A DNA stretch of 64,000 nucleotides. It comes from Neorhizobium sp. NCHU2750. GTDB lineage: Bacteria > Pseudomonadota > Alphaproteobacteria > Rhizobiales > Rhizobiaceae. The notes beneath the pieces are model-generated. The model made no database searches and had not been told where the DNA came from. It worked only from the letters and a program-made list of their open reading frames with translations. This document shows, one piece after another, positions 19,397 to 28,758 of the stretch (positions are counted from its first letter, which is position 1; each line of letters starts with the position of its first letter). The stretch covers positions 158,465 through 222,464 of the forward strand of contig NZ_CP030831.1 of assembly GCF_003597675.1 (NCBI RefSeq), written 5' to 3'. The position numbers and the translations under genes were made by a program.

Positions 19397-20572
19397 ATGC
19401 AATTGGCACCAGTGGATCGCGTAACCACAATCGACGACCTTACACTTGATCCCTATCCGATTTATCGCCGAATGCGCGCGCAGACCCCGGTGGTGCGGGT
19501 CGCCTCAGTGATGCGAACGTTTCTGACCAAGGCCTCCGATACGAAGATGGTGAAGGATCAGCCCAGGCGCTTCAGTTCGGATGACCCCAACACGCCAATG
19601 AAGCCGGCCTTCCAGGCCCATACTCTAATGCGCAAGGACGGCGCGGAACACGCCCGCGAAAGAATGGCCATGGCTAAGGCCTTTGCTCCCAAAACGACCG
19701 CGGAGCATTGGGCGGCGATCTATCGGGACATTGTAAACGAGTATCTTGATCGCCTATCCCGCGGCAGCACAGTAGATCTGTTCGCGGAGATCTGCGGCCC
19801 GGTGGCTGCCCGTATCCTGGCTCATATCCTTGGAATTAGCGAAGCATCCGACGCAGAAATGATACGTTGGTCGCAGCGGCTAATTGAAGGGGCGGGCAAC
19901 TTCGGATGGCGGCCTGAGCCTTTCGAGCGGGCAAACGAAGCCAATGCGGAGATGAACCGGCTCTTCGACAACTTGGTCGAAAAGCACCGGGCGGAACCGA
20001 ACCCCTCGGCTTTCGCGATCATGGTGACCGCGTCTGATCCCATACCCATGAGCCAGATTTACGCCAACATCAAAATCGCCGTCGGCGGAGGCATCAACGA
20101 GCCTCGCGACGCTCTTGGCACGATCATCTATGGATTGCTGACCAATCCGGAGCAGTTCGAGGAGGTTAAGAGGCAGCAGTGCTGGGGGCAAGTCTTCGAG
20201 GAGGGCGTGCGCTGGGTTGCTCCGATCCAGGCGAGTTCGCGCCTCGTCCTGGAGGACACGGAAATTCGCGGTTTTCTTGTCCCGAAGGGCGATACCGTGA
20301 TGACCATCCAAGCCTCTGCCAATCGTGATGAAGATGTCTTTGACGACGGAGAGCGCTTCAATGTCTTCCGCCAGAATAATGCGCACCAGTCCTTCGGCTC
20401 GGGGCCGCATCACTGTGCCGGTGCGCAAATCTCGCGTCAAACCGTCGGGGCGATCATGTTGCCTACGCTGTTTGAACGTTTTCCGAACATGACGCTGACT
20501 AACCCGGACGCGGTGCAATGGCGCGGCTTCGGCTTCCGCGGACCGATTAGTCTACCGGTTACGCTTATATAA
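19397..20572 (+). CDS. virH2: VirH2, cytochrome P450 phenolic O-demethylase
   Basis: 391 residues. The P450 signatures are the I-helix region AVGGGINEPRDALGT and the heme loop FGSGPHHCAGAQISR. VirH2 of octopine strains O-demethylates ferulate and related vir-inducing phenolics, lowering their toxicity and inducing strength. The start is ATG at 19397, with GGGAGAA about 10 bases upstream. It is the last gene of the virH operon; a transposable element begins about 40 bp beyond its stop. Confidence 0.9.
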   Translation: MQLAPVDRVTTIDDLTLDPYPIYRRMRAQTPVVRVASVMRTFLTKASDTKMVKDQPRRFSSDDPNTPMKPAFQAHTLMRKDGAEHARERMAMAKAFAPKTTAEHWAAIYRDIVNEYLDRLSRGSTVDLFAEICGPVAARILAHILGISEASDAEMIRWSQRLIEGAGNFGWRPEPFERANEANAEMNRLFDNLVEKHRAEPNPSAFAIMVTASDPIPMSQIYANIKIAVGGGINEPRDALGTIIYGLLTNPEQFEEVKRQQCWGQVFEEGVRWVAPIQASSRLVLEDTEIRGFLVPKGDTVMTIQASANRDEDVFDDGERFNVFRQNNAHQSFGSGPHHCAGAQISRQTVGAIMLPTLFERFPNMTLTNPDAVQWRGFGFRGPISLPVTLI

Positions 20573-20613
20573 TCGTAACCACTGTCGCTTGGCATTAAGC
20601 CGTAGAAAGGGAT

Positions 20614-20641
20614 CAGAACAAGATTAGTGCGAAATCGTACG
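20614..20641. repeat. Left 28-bp inverted repeat
   Basis: Begins CAGAACAAGATTAGTGCG and ends CGTACG. It is the exact reverse complement of 22234-22261. It starts 42 bp after the virH2 stop. Confidence 0.85.
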
Positions 20642-20847
20642 TTTGGCCGGGAAAGTGATGATCGAGATGGATATCCGTTCCCAAAACTGAGTCTTAAATA
20701 GCATTTCACCCTAAAACTTCTTATTCAGCACAGGCCGCAAACTACGGGAAATATGCACGAATTCGGTTAGACCAGATGAGCGATTTTTGGCGGTAAAGCC
20801 GCTAGGTTTTCCTTGCTGAGCCAATATTGGTTTCGAAGGGAAAAGCC

Positions 20848-21956
20848 ATGGAGAAAATAGTTTATGTAGGCCTCGACGTTCATGCTGACACGATAGCTGT
20901 CGCCATTGCTGACGACGGTCGGAATCGAGAGATCCGATTTCACGGTGTGATTGAAAATACTGCAGATAGTGTTCTAGGTCTCACCAAGCGGCTTGTTGCC
21001 GCAAACACCCAACCCATCTTCTGCTATGAAGCAGGCCCATGCGGATACGGTCTGCATCGCTTGCTCACGAAGCTTGGATTTGATTGTGCTGTCGTCTCTC
21101 CGGCCATGATCCCTCGTCGTGCAGGCGACCGGATCAAAACCGATCGACGCGATGCGGAAATGCTGGCGCGGCTGTGGCGAGCAGGCGAATTGACCCCGGT
21201 CTGGACACCGGATGAAGAACAGGAAGCTATGCGGGATCTGATCCGAACCCGCAAACAGTCCCTGGATGCGCTGAAGATTGCAAAACAGCAGCTCCAGAGC
21301 TTTCTGCTGCGGCATGGCCTTCGCTACAATCGACCTACTTACTGGACCAAAATCCATTGGCGCTGGGTCAATGAGCTGCGCAAATTCCGCTTTCCACATC
21401 AGCAACTGGCTTTTGAGGAACTGAAGCGAACCATCCGCCAGATCGAAGAGCGCATCGCCACGTTGGATCAGGCCATTAAAGATGCTGTAAAGGATTGGCG
21501 TTTTGATGCACTGGTCGATGCCCTGCGATCATTGCGCGGCGTCAACACGATCATCGCTGCGACACTGGCCGCAGAGATCGGCGACATCAACCGCTTCGAC
21601 AATCCACGCCAGCTCATGGCCTGGTTGGGGCTGGTGCCAAGTGAGCATTCCAGCGGCAGGACAGTCAGACGGGGGCGCATTACAAAGACAGGTAATGCCC
21701 TGGCCCGAACCATGATGGTTGAAGCTAGTTGTCGTATCGACACCCACCTCGAGAAAGACATCCTTTTTTGAAGCGCAGTCAGCATCAGCCTCAAGAGATT
21801 AAAGATATTGGCTGGAAAGCGCAGACGCGATTGTGCAAGCGGTACCGGGACCTTTCAAAAACCGGGAAACCACAACCTCGTGTTCTGACCGCTATTGCGC
21901 GCGAACTTGCTGGCTTTATCTGGGATATTGCCCGGCACGTGCCGATCCCAGCATAG
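20848..21956 (+). pseudogene. IS110-family transposase, frameshifted
   Basis: The first frame (20848-21771) carries the DEDD RuvC-like domain at the N-terminus (VYVGLDVHADTIAVAIADDG with the first Asp, then RRAGDRIKTDRRDAEMLARL) and the C-terminal Tnp_20 domain (LRGVNTIIAATLAAEIGDI, LMAWLGLVPSEHSSG). Near 21730 the frame shifts, and the last ~65 residues (KDIGWKAQTRLCKRYRDLSK...) are read from another frame to 21956. The catalytic Ser of Tnp_20 is present in the first frame. The protein as encoded is missing its tail and is probably inactive. Confidence 0.8.
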
Positions 21957-22233
21957 CCCGAGACGTACCGCACCTTTCTGCCTGTGCAGCATGCTGGAGA
22001 TGACGGCCAAAGAACAGGGAACCCTCGACTTACGTTGGGATAGATATCCGTCCTTAGAGAGAGGCAAGCCCGCATCGAATATGGTCAGGCGGTGAAAATC
22101 CGCGGATGAGAGTATGATAACCATCGGTTCGGATCGCCATCTCCAGCACCGTGCACAGGCTGCATCAATTGACTGACCTCGCGAAAACGGGGTAGTTTAA
22201 ATGCGCCCGGAAAACCTAAATCGCTTATGAGAG

Positions 22234-22261
22234 CGTACGATTTCGCACTAATCTTGTTCTG
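22234..22261. repeat. Right 28-bp inverted repeat
   Basis: Exact reverse complement of 20614-20641. About 270 bp of non-coding sequence lie between the transposase end and this repeat. Confidence 0.85.
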
Positions 22262-22666
22262 CCCCCAGGAATGCGACCGTTTCGACGTGGTTCGGTATCT
22301 TATTCGAGAATCGAAATGTAAAGATTCTCTTTATAATCAGTCAGCCTGCAGCATGTGCGTTAGGAGAAAAATCATGCTATAGTCTGATTAATATTACTCT
22401 ATAAGATCGACCATAAGCTATTTTCTTATATCATTCCGCCTGTGGCAATCGGAATCGCTTGGCGCTTAAACGTGAGGGTGACCATCTACGGCGCTAAGAC
22501 ACTACTCCAGCTTTGGTTTCGGAAAATGACTACTTCAACATCGTGCATTTTCACCAGGTCAATTGAATCACAGGTTGTTAATTGCAAAAGTAATACAATA
22601 AAAATTGAGGCTCTCTCTTTATCACAGTAGGTTCCGACCGATTGAGAGAAAGAAGGAGCATGCACG
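22262..22666. other. virF upstream region
   Basis: About 400 bp of AT-rich sequence before virF without a convincing gene. The only recognised element is the vir-box-like pair near 22558-22590. Confidence 0.4.
22558..22569 (+). promoter_or_regulatory. Candidate vir box upstream of virF
   Basis: GTCAATTGAATC matches 10 of 12 positions of TNCAATTGNAAY. A weaker minus-strand copy (TTTTGCAATTAAC) lies about 18 bp further on. Two boxes of this kind about 100 bp before virF suggest VirG control, although nopaline-type virF genes are often regarded as inactive. Confidence 0.45.
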
Positions 22667-23605
22667 ATGGAGCCCAGCCAACGAAGCTTAAGTGATGAAT
22701 CCGAAGCGTCCCGTACGGAAGTCCATTCTACATCGACAAATAGGGATATGCCTCCCGAGCTTTTGGCTAAGGTGGCAACTTATATTCCTACCCAGGACCC
22801 GGTAGAAACGGCACGAAATCTTGGAAGCCTGGAACGTACAGGGCGTGCAGGTCGTGAAGCCGTTACAAGTGATCCCGTCGGAAAATATCACGCGCGAATG
22901 AAACGAATTGGCGCCTCCGCCAAAACCGTGTTCGATACGGTCATTCCCGGAAATCAATTACCTGAGTGGGAGACGAACCGACCCTCTCCGACGGCCAGAA
23001 CGCGAGCCGTTGGCCCAATTCTTAAGTTCCAGTCTGAAGCGGGAAAATCGAGATTTGTCACCAATATACTCAATTTGCCTGAATCTGCTCAGTGCGACGC
23101 AATTCTTAGTGTCATAAAACACTTGAATGATCTTGGTGAAGCAAACAAGACGCGACTTATCGAACGCTCTATCGAAATTTTGCGGCTAGAACCCCCTTTG
23201 ACCTGGAATATGGGCCAGAAATGCCCTGCGGTCGACGTGCTGGTCCAAGGCGAAAAGTACCTAAATGCGGATCAACTGGCTCGCATACAACAAGAGAGGA
23301 GCAGCCGTCCGCGACTGTCTCCCCTGTTTGGCCGAGCCATAGCCGATTTCGAGGTTCAAAAAACCATGGACGCAAATCCTAGACGATATAGGGACGCGGC
23401 GGGGCCTGAGGTCAGAGCTGTAGACACAGTAATTGAGACAATTGAGAGATATAGTGCGTCGTTAGCAAGAGGCGGTCCAAATGCAGTGGGACTCCTAACG
23501 ACGAACGAAAGCTTTGAGAAAAATATCAATGAGGTCTACAACCGTACGCGAGCCGAGCTAGACGCTTCTTCACGTGACAGAAGTCGCTCTGGACTATCGC
23601 GATAA
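22667..23605 (+). CDS. virF: VirF, translocated F-box effector (long nopaline-type form)
   Basis: 312 residues, against about 202 for octopine VirF. The F-box lies at about residues 28-60 (MPPELLAKVATYIPTQDPVE, then ARNLGSLERTGR) and should bind plant Skp1/ASK proteins to target VIP1 and VirE2 for degradation in the host. The C-terminus ends with an arginine-rich tail (ASSRDRSRSGLSR) of the kind used as a VirB/D4 transport signal. AAGAAGGAGC precedes the ATG at 22667. It lies between the IS110 element and virK. Confidence 0.85.
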   Translation: MEPSQRSLSDESEASRTEVHSTSTNRDMPPELLAKVATYIPTQDPVETARNLGSLERTGRAGREAVTSDPVGKYHARMKRIGASAKTVFDTVIPGNQLPEWETNRPSPTARTRAVGPILKFQSEAGKSRFVTNILNLPESAQCDAILSVIKHLNDLGEANKTRLIERSIEILRLEPPLTWNMGQKCPAVDVLVQGEKYLNADQLARIQQERSSRPRLSPLFGRAIADFEVQKTMDANPRRYRDAAGPEVRAVDTVIETIERYSASLARGGPNAVGLLTTNESFEKNINEVYNRTRAELDASSRDRSRSGLSR

Positions 23606-24505
23606 TTTCCTGGATCCACCGCGCTGTTGTAAGTTGACACATCGCATCGTCTTGCCGCTGACGGGACTTTTGGGGACGTCTTTAGTTGAACCGCCCCATG
23701 ACGCGAATGCTGTTTGATCCCGTATCACTTCCCTCACAAATTCTGAAGGGACATCAGGTCTCGAATGTACGGCCCCATTTGTTTCAAATGAAGCTTTCGC
23801 CGGCGTTTCTGAAATCCTTCTGAAAACGTCCGACCCTACGTTCGTCTGTAGGGGCCGTGTCAACCGGACGTGATAGGGATGGTAGACGCAGCGGTTTTTC
23901 CGGTTTCACGCTGCGGCCTAAAACGCCTAGGTTAGAAAGCATTACCTATCCGGCCCCACCCCTCTGGTTGCGATCTGGTGCAACACGGTGATGCAACGTC
24001 GACTGCACTGAACTAAAAAATGCAAAGGGATATCAATTGAGCCGATCTTCCCTGAGTGCAGCCTTTGGAAAAGAGGACGGTTTCGGAGCCTTGTCCATGC
24101 GCGGAAATAAACAGGCGAATACGGGGCCTGAAAATTCTCAAAGTGGCGATAGTGCAACGGCGCGGCCCGCCTCCGGGGTTGCGTTTTGCTGTCCGTGAAC
24201 TGCAATGTCTCGAAGCACCGGAGCGCGTGCGAATGAGCGCGTGGATCACCTCATGGCGCTCGGAGCTTCAGGGGAATCCGCCGCCCTCAACACTTCATAC
24301 CAAACAGAAACATGGAGATGCCGAAAACGCCATCCTAGTGGAATCATCGTCCGCGCTGAGAGATTGCTTCTCATCAAGCAGACGGGGCGACTGCAAGGCA
24401 GGGCTTGCTAGGCGACTGACTCCTCATCTCAAAGCTCAACGTAACAGCAATTCCATAGTATCGGAATGGCTTACCTTCTTTTAGTCAATCTAAATAGGAT
24501 CACCT
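23606..24505. other. Gene-free stretch between virF and virK
   Basis: About 900 bp. Several frames of 70-140 codons are open on both strands (for example 24056-24484 plus and 23942-24249 minus), but none has a ribosome site or a recognisable sequence. A ragged intergenic region, perhaps of decayed insertion sequences, fits best. Confidence 0.45.
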
Positions 24506-24940
24506 ATGAAACTTATGCTACCGACCCTGTTTGGGATACTTTTGGCTACGGCTGCAAACGCTGCCAATGATAGTCATGTACTAGCAACCTTTCCCGAGAT
24601 TGCGCTTGCACTGACTACCGGCAAGCCAGTGGACGTTATGGTCGATTTAAGTTTGTGTACTCCGGGGACCGACGATACACCGCCGACGAAGACGCGCGGA
24701 GGCATTCGCATAGATGGGTATAGAATCACTTCTGACGGCACCCTCGCTTTTGCGGATCAGCACTTTACGATTGATCGTGACGGTAAGCCTATTCTTCAGT
24801 TTCTTCGCTACCAAATCCGGTTGGACGGTGACGCCGAACTGACTATGGTCGTATTCAACATGCCAAGCTACGAGAGAAAAGGTACCAGCTTGGCCTACAA
24901 GTGCGCGATCAGTCACGGGTTGAGTTTCTTCGCTCCATAG
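24506..24940 (+). CDS. virK: VirK, exported vir-regulon protein
   Basis: 144 residues with a clear Sec signal peptide (MKLMLPTLFGILLATAANAA). The mature part has the VirK pattern: FPEIALALTTGKPVDVMVDL, two cysteines, then GGIRIDGYRI and QFLRYQIRLDGDAELTM. VirK is a periplasmic or secreted protein of the vir regulon whose function is unknown and which is not essential for tumours in laboratory tests. The start follows AGGATCACCT. No convincing vir box was found. Confidence 0.88.
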   Translation: MKLMLPTLFGILLATAANAANDSHVLATFPEIALALTTGKPVDVMVDLSLCTPGTDDTPPTKTRGGIRIDGYRITSDGTLAFADQHFTIDRDGKPILQFLRYQIRLDGDAELTMVVFNMPSYERKGTSLAYKCAISHGLSFFAP

Positions 24941-25037
24941 TGATCTCTGACTCCTGTGTGACGCCAATCAGAGTTGGCTTAATCTGCCCGGCGAGGCAAT
25001 TTGCAGGTGGTGGTTCGAGTTATGAAAAAGGTACTCG

Positions 25038-25787
25038 TCATAGCGCAAGCGCTCGTTTTAAAATAAAGGCGCTGGCCATGCGATTGATCTTGGCTGAGCG
25101 GGCGCCGATCGCCTTGGCGGTATCGCGCCAGGTTGCGGTCATGGTCGCGACCTCTTTGATTATCGCGCGGGCCTGCGGCAGCGTGAGAGCGCGAAAAACT
25201 CCGACGCGGCTTCCAGCAGATCGAGCGAGCAGGTGCCCTCGTCGAGATGGATGTTCGCCGTCAGCTCCCGAGCCTTCAGATCGGTCGGAACGGGTTTGAG
25301 GTCGTATGCCGGCGAGAGCGACCAGTCCGCCTTTCCCAGTCACAGGAAACCGTGATTGCGCAGGTGATCGTCGACATTGGAAATCAGCACATGGAAGACG
25401 ACACGCCGATAGAGGACATGGGCGTCCGTCTTACCTTGGGCGCCGTGTTTAGCAAGGGCATCGACGATCTCCGGAGAGCTGCCGCGCTCGCCGCCCATCG
25501 TCGCCATCGTCGACAGGAACGGGGTGCGGATCGCCCCTTCGCGATCGAAGCGTCGCGACAACATGACGGCCTTGCCGGCGAGGTCGATCAACTCGTGCCG
25601 AGGAGTGGCGATACCTGCCTGGCCGGCCAGCCGCAGCGCGATCTCTTCCCAGCTCTCCATGCTGTAGTCGTTGGTCTCCTTCGGGAATTTCGCGATTGAG
25701 AGTCGACCATGTTGGTCGATGACCGAGGCCTTCGGGCAGGCATCGCCAAGGGAGGAGCCTGGGGCAAAGATGAGCTGCAGGCCTTCA
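25038..25787 (-). pseudogene. hipA-like toxin kinase, broken
   Basis: Three frames together read as the C-terminal half of a HipA serine kinase. One runs SSLGDACPKASVIDQHGRLS, FPKETNDYSMESWEE and on to VLISNVDDHLRNHGFL. The next runs DWSLSPAYDLKPVPTDLKAR to LLEAASEFF. The last runs LPQARAIIKEVATMTATW to the end. Frameshifts lie near 25335 and 25190, and a stop precedes the first part near 25785. The N-terminal half and a hipB partner are missing. HipA kinases are toxins of toxin-antitoxin pairs; this copy cannot be active. Confidence 0.75.
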
Positions 25788-25954
25788 TCTTAGCGGCATA
25801 ATTGCGGGTGATAGCAATGAAAGCTCAATTCATGAGGTTTCTTTCCGCATCCTTCAACGAATCCCTGCCTCGACGAGGGTGCAATCTCAAATGTATCGTG
25901 AAAGCGGTTCGGCCGACCAGGCCCAAGTGGTAGAGCCGGAGCCATATTGGAGGC

Positions 25955-26158
25955 TGATCTACGAAGGGAGAAAAGCAGCAGACTGGCATCCCACAAGGCT
26001 CTCTCGGCGTTGGATGCAATGCCGAACGAAAAACTCATTTTCCGCCTGAATTGCTCGCCGAATTCGCGACGCACTTGCCATTCGGCAATCCATTGGAAAC
26101 GGCAGATAATCTCACGAATTTTTCAGCTCGCAAGTCGCCAAGTGCGGGTGCGGTTTAG
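25955..26158 (+). pseudogene. VirF-like F-box gene remnant
   Basis: A frame open from about 25955 to TAG at 26156 contains FPPELLAEFATHLPFGNPLE followed by TADNLTNFSAR. This lines up with the VirF F-box (MPPELLAKVATYIPTQDPVE, then TARNLGSLERT): PPELLA, AT, P and the spacing of P-ETA-NL are shared. No start codon or ribosome site is seen upstream, where a stop intervenes, and the frame ends soon after the F-box. It looks like the left-over F-box of a second virF-type effector gene. Confidence 0.5.
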
Positions 26159-26211
26159 GGTAAGCGCGCAATACCCCGCACCTTTTTCCGTTGAATGAGC
26201 TGAGGCATTTG

Positions 26212-26235
26212 GTGTCCACCTAAAATGAGGTGGAC
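26212..26235. repeat. Hairpin before IS66 tnpA remnant
   Basis: GTCCACCT (26214-26221) and AGGTGGAC (26228-26235) form an 8-bp stem with a 6-base loop just before the tnpA ATG. A similar GTGTCCAC/GTGGACAC hairpin precedes the tnpA remnant at 55015. Confidence 0.6.
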
Positions 26236-26243
26236 GCCAAATC

Positions 26244-26423
26244 ATGGAAGATGATCAGAAACTGCGTGTGAGGCTTATAGGCCGGAACGGGCGACGTCGT
26301 TTTGATCCGGTATCGAAGGAGCGGCTTGTCGCAGCCTGCCTTGAGCCGGGGGCATCGGTATCGAGACTTGCGCTCGAACATGGGGTCAATGCCAACCTCC
26401 TTTGGAAATGGATAGGCAAGTGA
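26244..26423 (+). pseudogene. IS66-family tnpA remnant
   Basis: 59 codons matching the helix-turn-helix part of IS66 OrfA (RRRFDPVSKERLVAACLEPG, then SRLALEHGVNANLLWKWI), ending at TGA where the rest of OrfA is lost. tnpB and tnpC are absent. It marks an old IS66 insertion between virK and the chorismate-lyase-like gene. Confidence 0.7.
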
Positions 26424-27585
26424 GTACTGACCGGCCCAATGCGCTTCGGACCGAGGAAGCTAAGCGCTTGAGCACCGAACGTCCGGTTTAAATGCGCAAA
26501 AAATGTCGCCAAGGTTGTACTCATGATCCGGACGCCAAGGTTTCTTGGATAGCAGGTCGCATATTTCGCATGAATCTTGCGATCAGAGCGGATGTTCATC
26601 GGACTTCTTTTGGGGTATTGGCATTTTGCCCTGGTCGTTGACACTATCGCCACCCCGTGTCAGCGATACGCCCTGTCACCAACTTAACCTTTGGTGACAG
26701 GGCTAATATTCAATAGATCCCCCGACCCTCAATTAGTTTGGCTAAATAGAGCACAAGCTGCGCTTGGCGGCTGGCCATCAGTTCTTTTGAACGTTTTCGA
26801 ACGGCGCCTGCTCAAAATTGCGAGCTTCGATCAGCGCTTCAATAATCGCAATAGTCAGGCGCATGGTACAATAATCGGTGCTCCATCGATGACCTTCGGA
26901 TGTCGAGCGCAGCAAATCCAGTCCCTGGCCGACACAATCTCCTCGGCCCGATTAATCGCCCATTCCATAAAGGTTTTTGAACCTGATCGTTTTTCCCGAT
27001 AACCACAACTATCCGTGTTGCCTCCGCATTTCTAGGACGGGAAGAAAAACAAGCAGTTAAGGCGCAGCGCGTCGTCCGCTGCATGCCGGGTAACGCTATT
27101 GCTCTAAGATCACGCAGCACCAGTTCCACACCTTGCTGCTTTCAGCGAAGGCACCGGTCCGCGACGCACAACCGACCTCATCTAGCTTTAGATCAAACAA
27201 TATCAGATGCACCAACCTGCCATTGTAAAAATAGGGTTCCTCTTCGTTGCTAATTGCGTTCGCGTTTCTTGTAAGGAGATGGAGCCGCTGGCCGATAGCG
27301 GCGCGAACAGTTTCTGCAATCCGACTGGGGACCTATTGACGTATCGTGGGAACATGAGTGCCAGCCGTCCAAGACAGCCCGTTCATGAATGATGCGAGGG
27401 GCGAGCGCGGCAGAATGGCCAGCCCCGCTCAAAGATGTTTTCAGCCAGCTGTTCAACACGGTTACGACGAACCGATCCTGTGCAGCACGCCTTTATAGCG
27501 AGCTCCTGAGCTTGAAAAGCGATCTGGATGACTCGTATCGATCCGTTCTCTTTCGAGCAGTGAATCCGGTAGCCGTCGCAAAACA
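26424..27585. other. Gene-poor stretch
   Basis: About 1.16 kb with no gene I can support. On the minus strand around 26770-26980 two overlapping frames read protein-like segments (for example MRLTIAIIEALIEARNFEQA in one and WAINRAEEIVSARDW in another), so a decayed leftward gene may lie here. A 67-codon plus frame at 27389-27592 has no recognisable features. Confidence 0.4.
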
Positions 27586-28296
27586 CTACTGAGCAAGCGA
27601 GCGTGGAACCGGAAAGTCTAATACTTTGCTTGTGTAACTTTCTACCAAGGTACTAAACGGCGTGCCGTCAGGAAGTTTCAGCACAGCACGATGTTCGAGC
27701 AGGAATGGCGGCAGGGTAGGAGATCCCCTTCCAGACGCAATCAAGCCGTCCATGTCCCAGCCTTCTGATAGAGGAGACCAGAGTAACTTGGCAGATAGAT
27801 TGGTGCGTGTGAAATTGAGAGCCAGAACGGCTCTGCCAAACGCGATATCGCTGGTATTCAATGCCTGATTCATCTCGGCCGTTAATCTTGCCGGCACATA
27901 CCAATTGTCGGCCTCGGACAAGACGCGGTCGCCGCAGACTAGGCGAACGCGGCGATAAGCGATCGGCTCGTCGGGTCCGACGGTCAGTAGTTCACGGATA
28001 TGATCATCGGCCGGCTTGGCTTGCCCGCGCACACGCTGAGCTAGGATCTTGGAACCTTCCGGTGCGAGCTTGTGCCCGGCGCACCAGCGGTCAAGGGTCA
28101 ACGTAGCACTGGCGTTACTCAGGAGATTGGCATTCAAGGTCTGGAGAACCGCAAGCGCTTCCACTTGAGATGCCGGCGTGTTCAACCACTGAGACCCTAT
28201 AGACGGTTCTTGCGCAATTGCGATCTGGGTGCCCAGCACGATGGAGGCCGCTGCAAGTGCGGCGATTCGAAAGCATTTCGAAGGGCATAATGACAC
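27586..28296 (-). CDS. Exported chorismate-lyase-like protein
   Basis: 236 residues from GTG at 28296. The first ~28 residues form a signal peptide (CFRIAALAAASIVLGTQIAIAQ). The rest matches the chorismate-pyruvate-lyase/UbiC-like fold by its typical phrases: TLTLDRWCAGHKL, EPIAYRRVRLVCGDRVLSEA, DNWYVPARLT, MNQALNTSDIAFGRAV. UbiC makes 4-hydroxybenzoate in the cytoplasm; exported relatives have unknown roles. It sits alone on the minus strand between gene-poor regions, with a weak vir-box-like site upstream, and is followed further upstream by tzs. Whether it acts on a phenolic during infection is speculation. Confidence 0.65.
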   Translation of the reverse strand: MSLCPSKCFRIAALAAASIVLGTQIAIAQEPSIGSQWLNTPASQVEALAVLQTLNANLLSNASATLTLDRWCAGHKLAPEGSKILAQRVRGQAKPADDHIRELLTVGPDEPIAYRRVRLVCGDRVLSEADNWYVPARLTAEMNQALNTSDIAFGRAVLALNFTRTNLSAKLLWSPLSEGWDMDGLIASGRGSPTLPPFLLEHRAVLKLPDGTPFSTLVESYTSKVLDFPVPRSLAQ

Positions 28297-28342
28297 GGAG
28301 AATGAAATCCTTTGTGGAGCAAATTTGATGGGCGAACCCTGC

Positions 28343-28354
28343 GGTCAAATTGCG
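28343..28354 (-). promoter_or_regulatory. Weak vir-box-like site upstream of the chorismate-lyase-like gene
   Basis: On the minus strand CGCAATTTGACC matches 9 of 12 positions of TNCAATTGNAAY, about 47 bp before the GTG start. The match is marginal and could be chance. Confidence 0.25.
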
Positions 28355-28758
28355 TTGATTTTGGGAGGCGAGCGCGCGTTGTCAGCATATATGATACCGG
28401 CAGCAAGATCTGGCCTGCGCCTTGGGCGCACCGTATACCGGTCAGGTTCCCGATTGACTTTCTTACCATCTTTTGATGTTCCTGCCGCGCAGGTTCGCAC
28501 CTGTTGAAGCCTAGGTGCCCGAGCCGTTCTTTGCTTGCGTCACATCGATGTTGTCCATGATATCCTCCGTCCACTCGCCGACCTATAGTTGGAATTTGCA
28601 GGTGTTGACGAGTGAGATACCACGTTGGTTTTCGTCCAGCGTGGCGACAATTTTCATCATGGCACTTGGAAATCCAATGGACTTGGGTTTCAAACCAGGA
28701 GCGCGGCGGCTGGTTGGATTTCTCCCAAATCTATCGAATCGTTATTCTCACTTGCGAG

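Larger units (their letters stand above)
20614..22261 (+). mobile_element. IS110-family element bounded by a 28-bp inverted repeat
   Basis: A 1648-bp segment between virH2 and virF whose two ends are perfect 28-bp inverted copies of each other. It contains one IS110-type transposase gene, broken by a frameshift. IS110 elements normally lack long terminal repeats, so the repeat may belong to an older element into which the IS110 entered, or mark an unusual end. No target duplication was seen outside the repeats. Confidence 0.7.

Noticed and set aside
24056..24484. 142-codon plus frame before virK
   Set aside because: Composition is unlike a protein, no start signal, and other frames are equally open.
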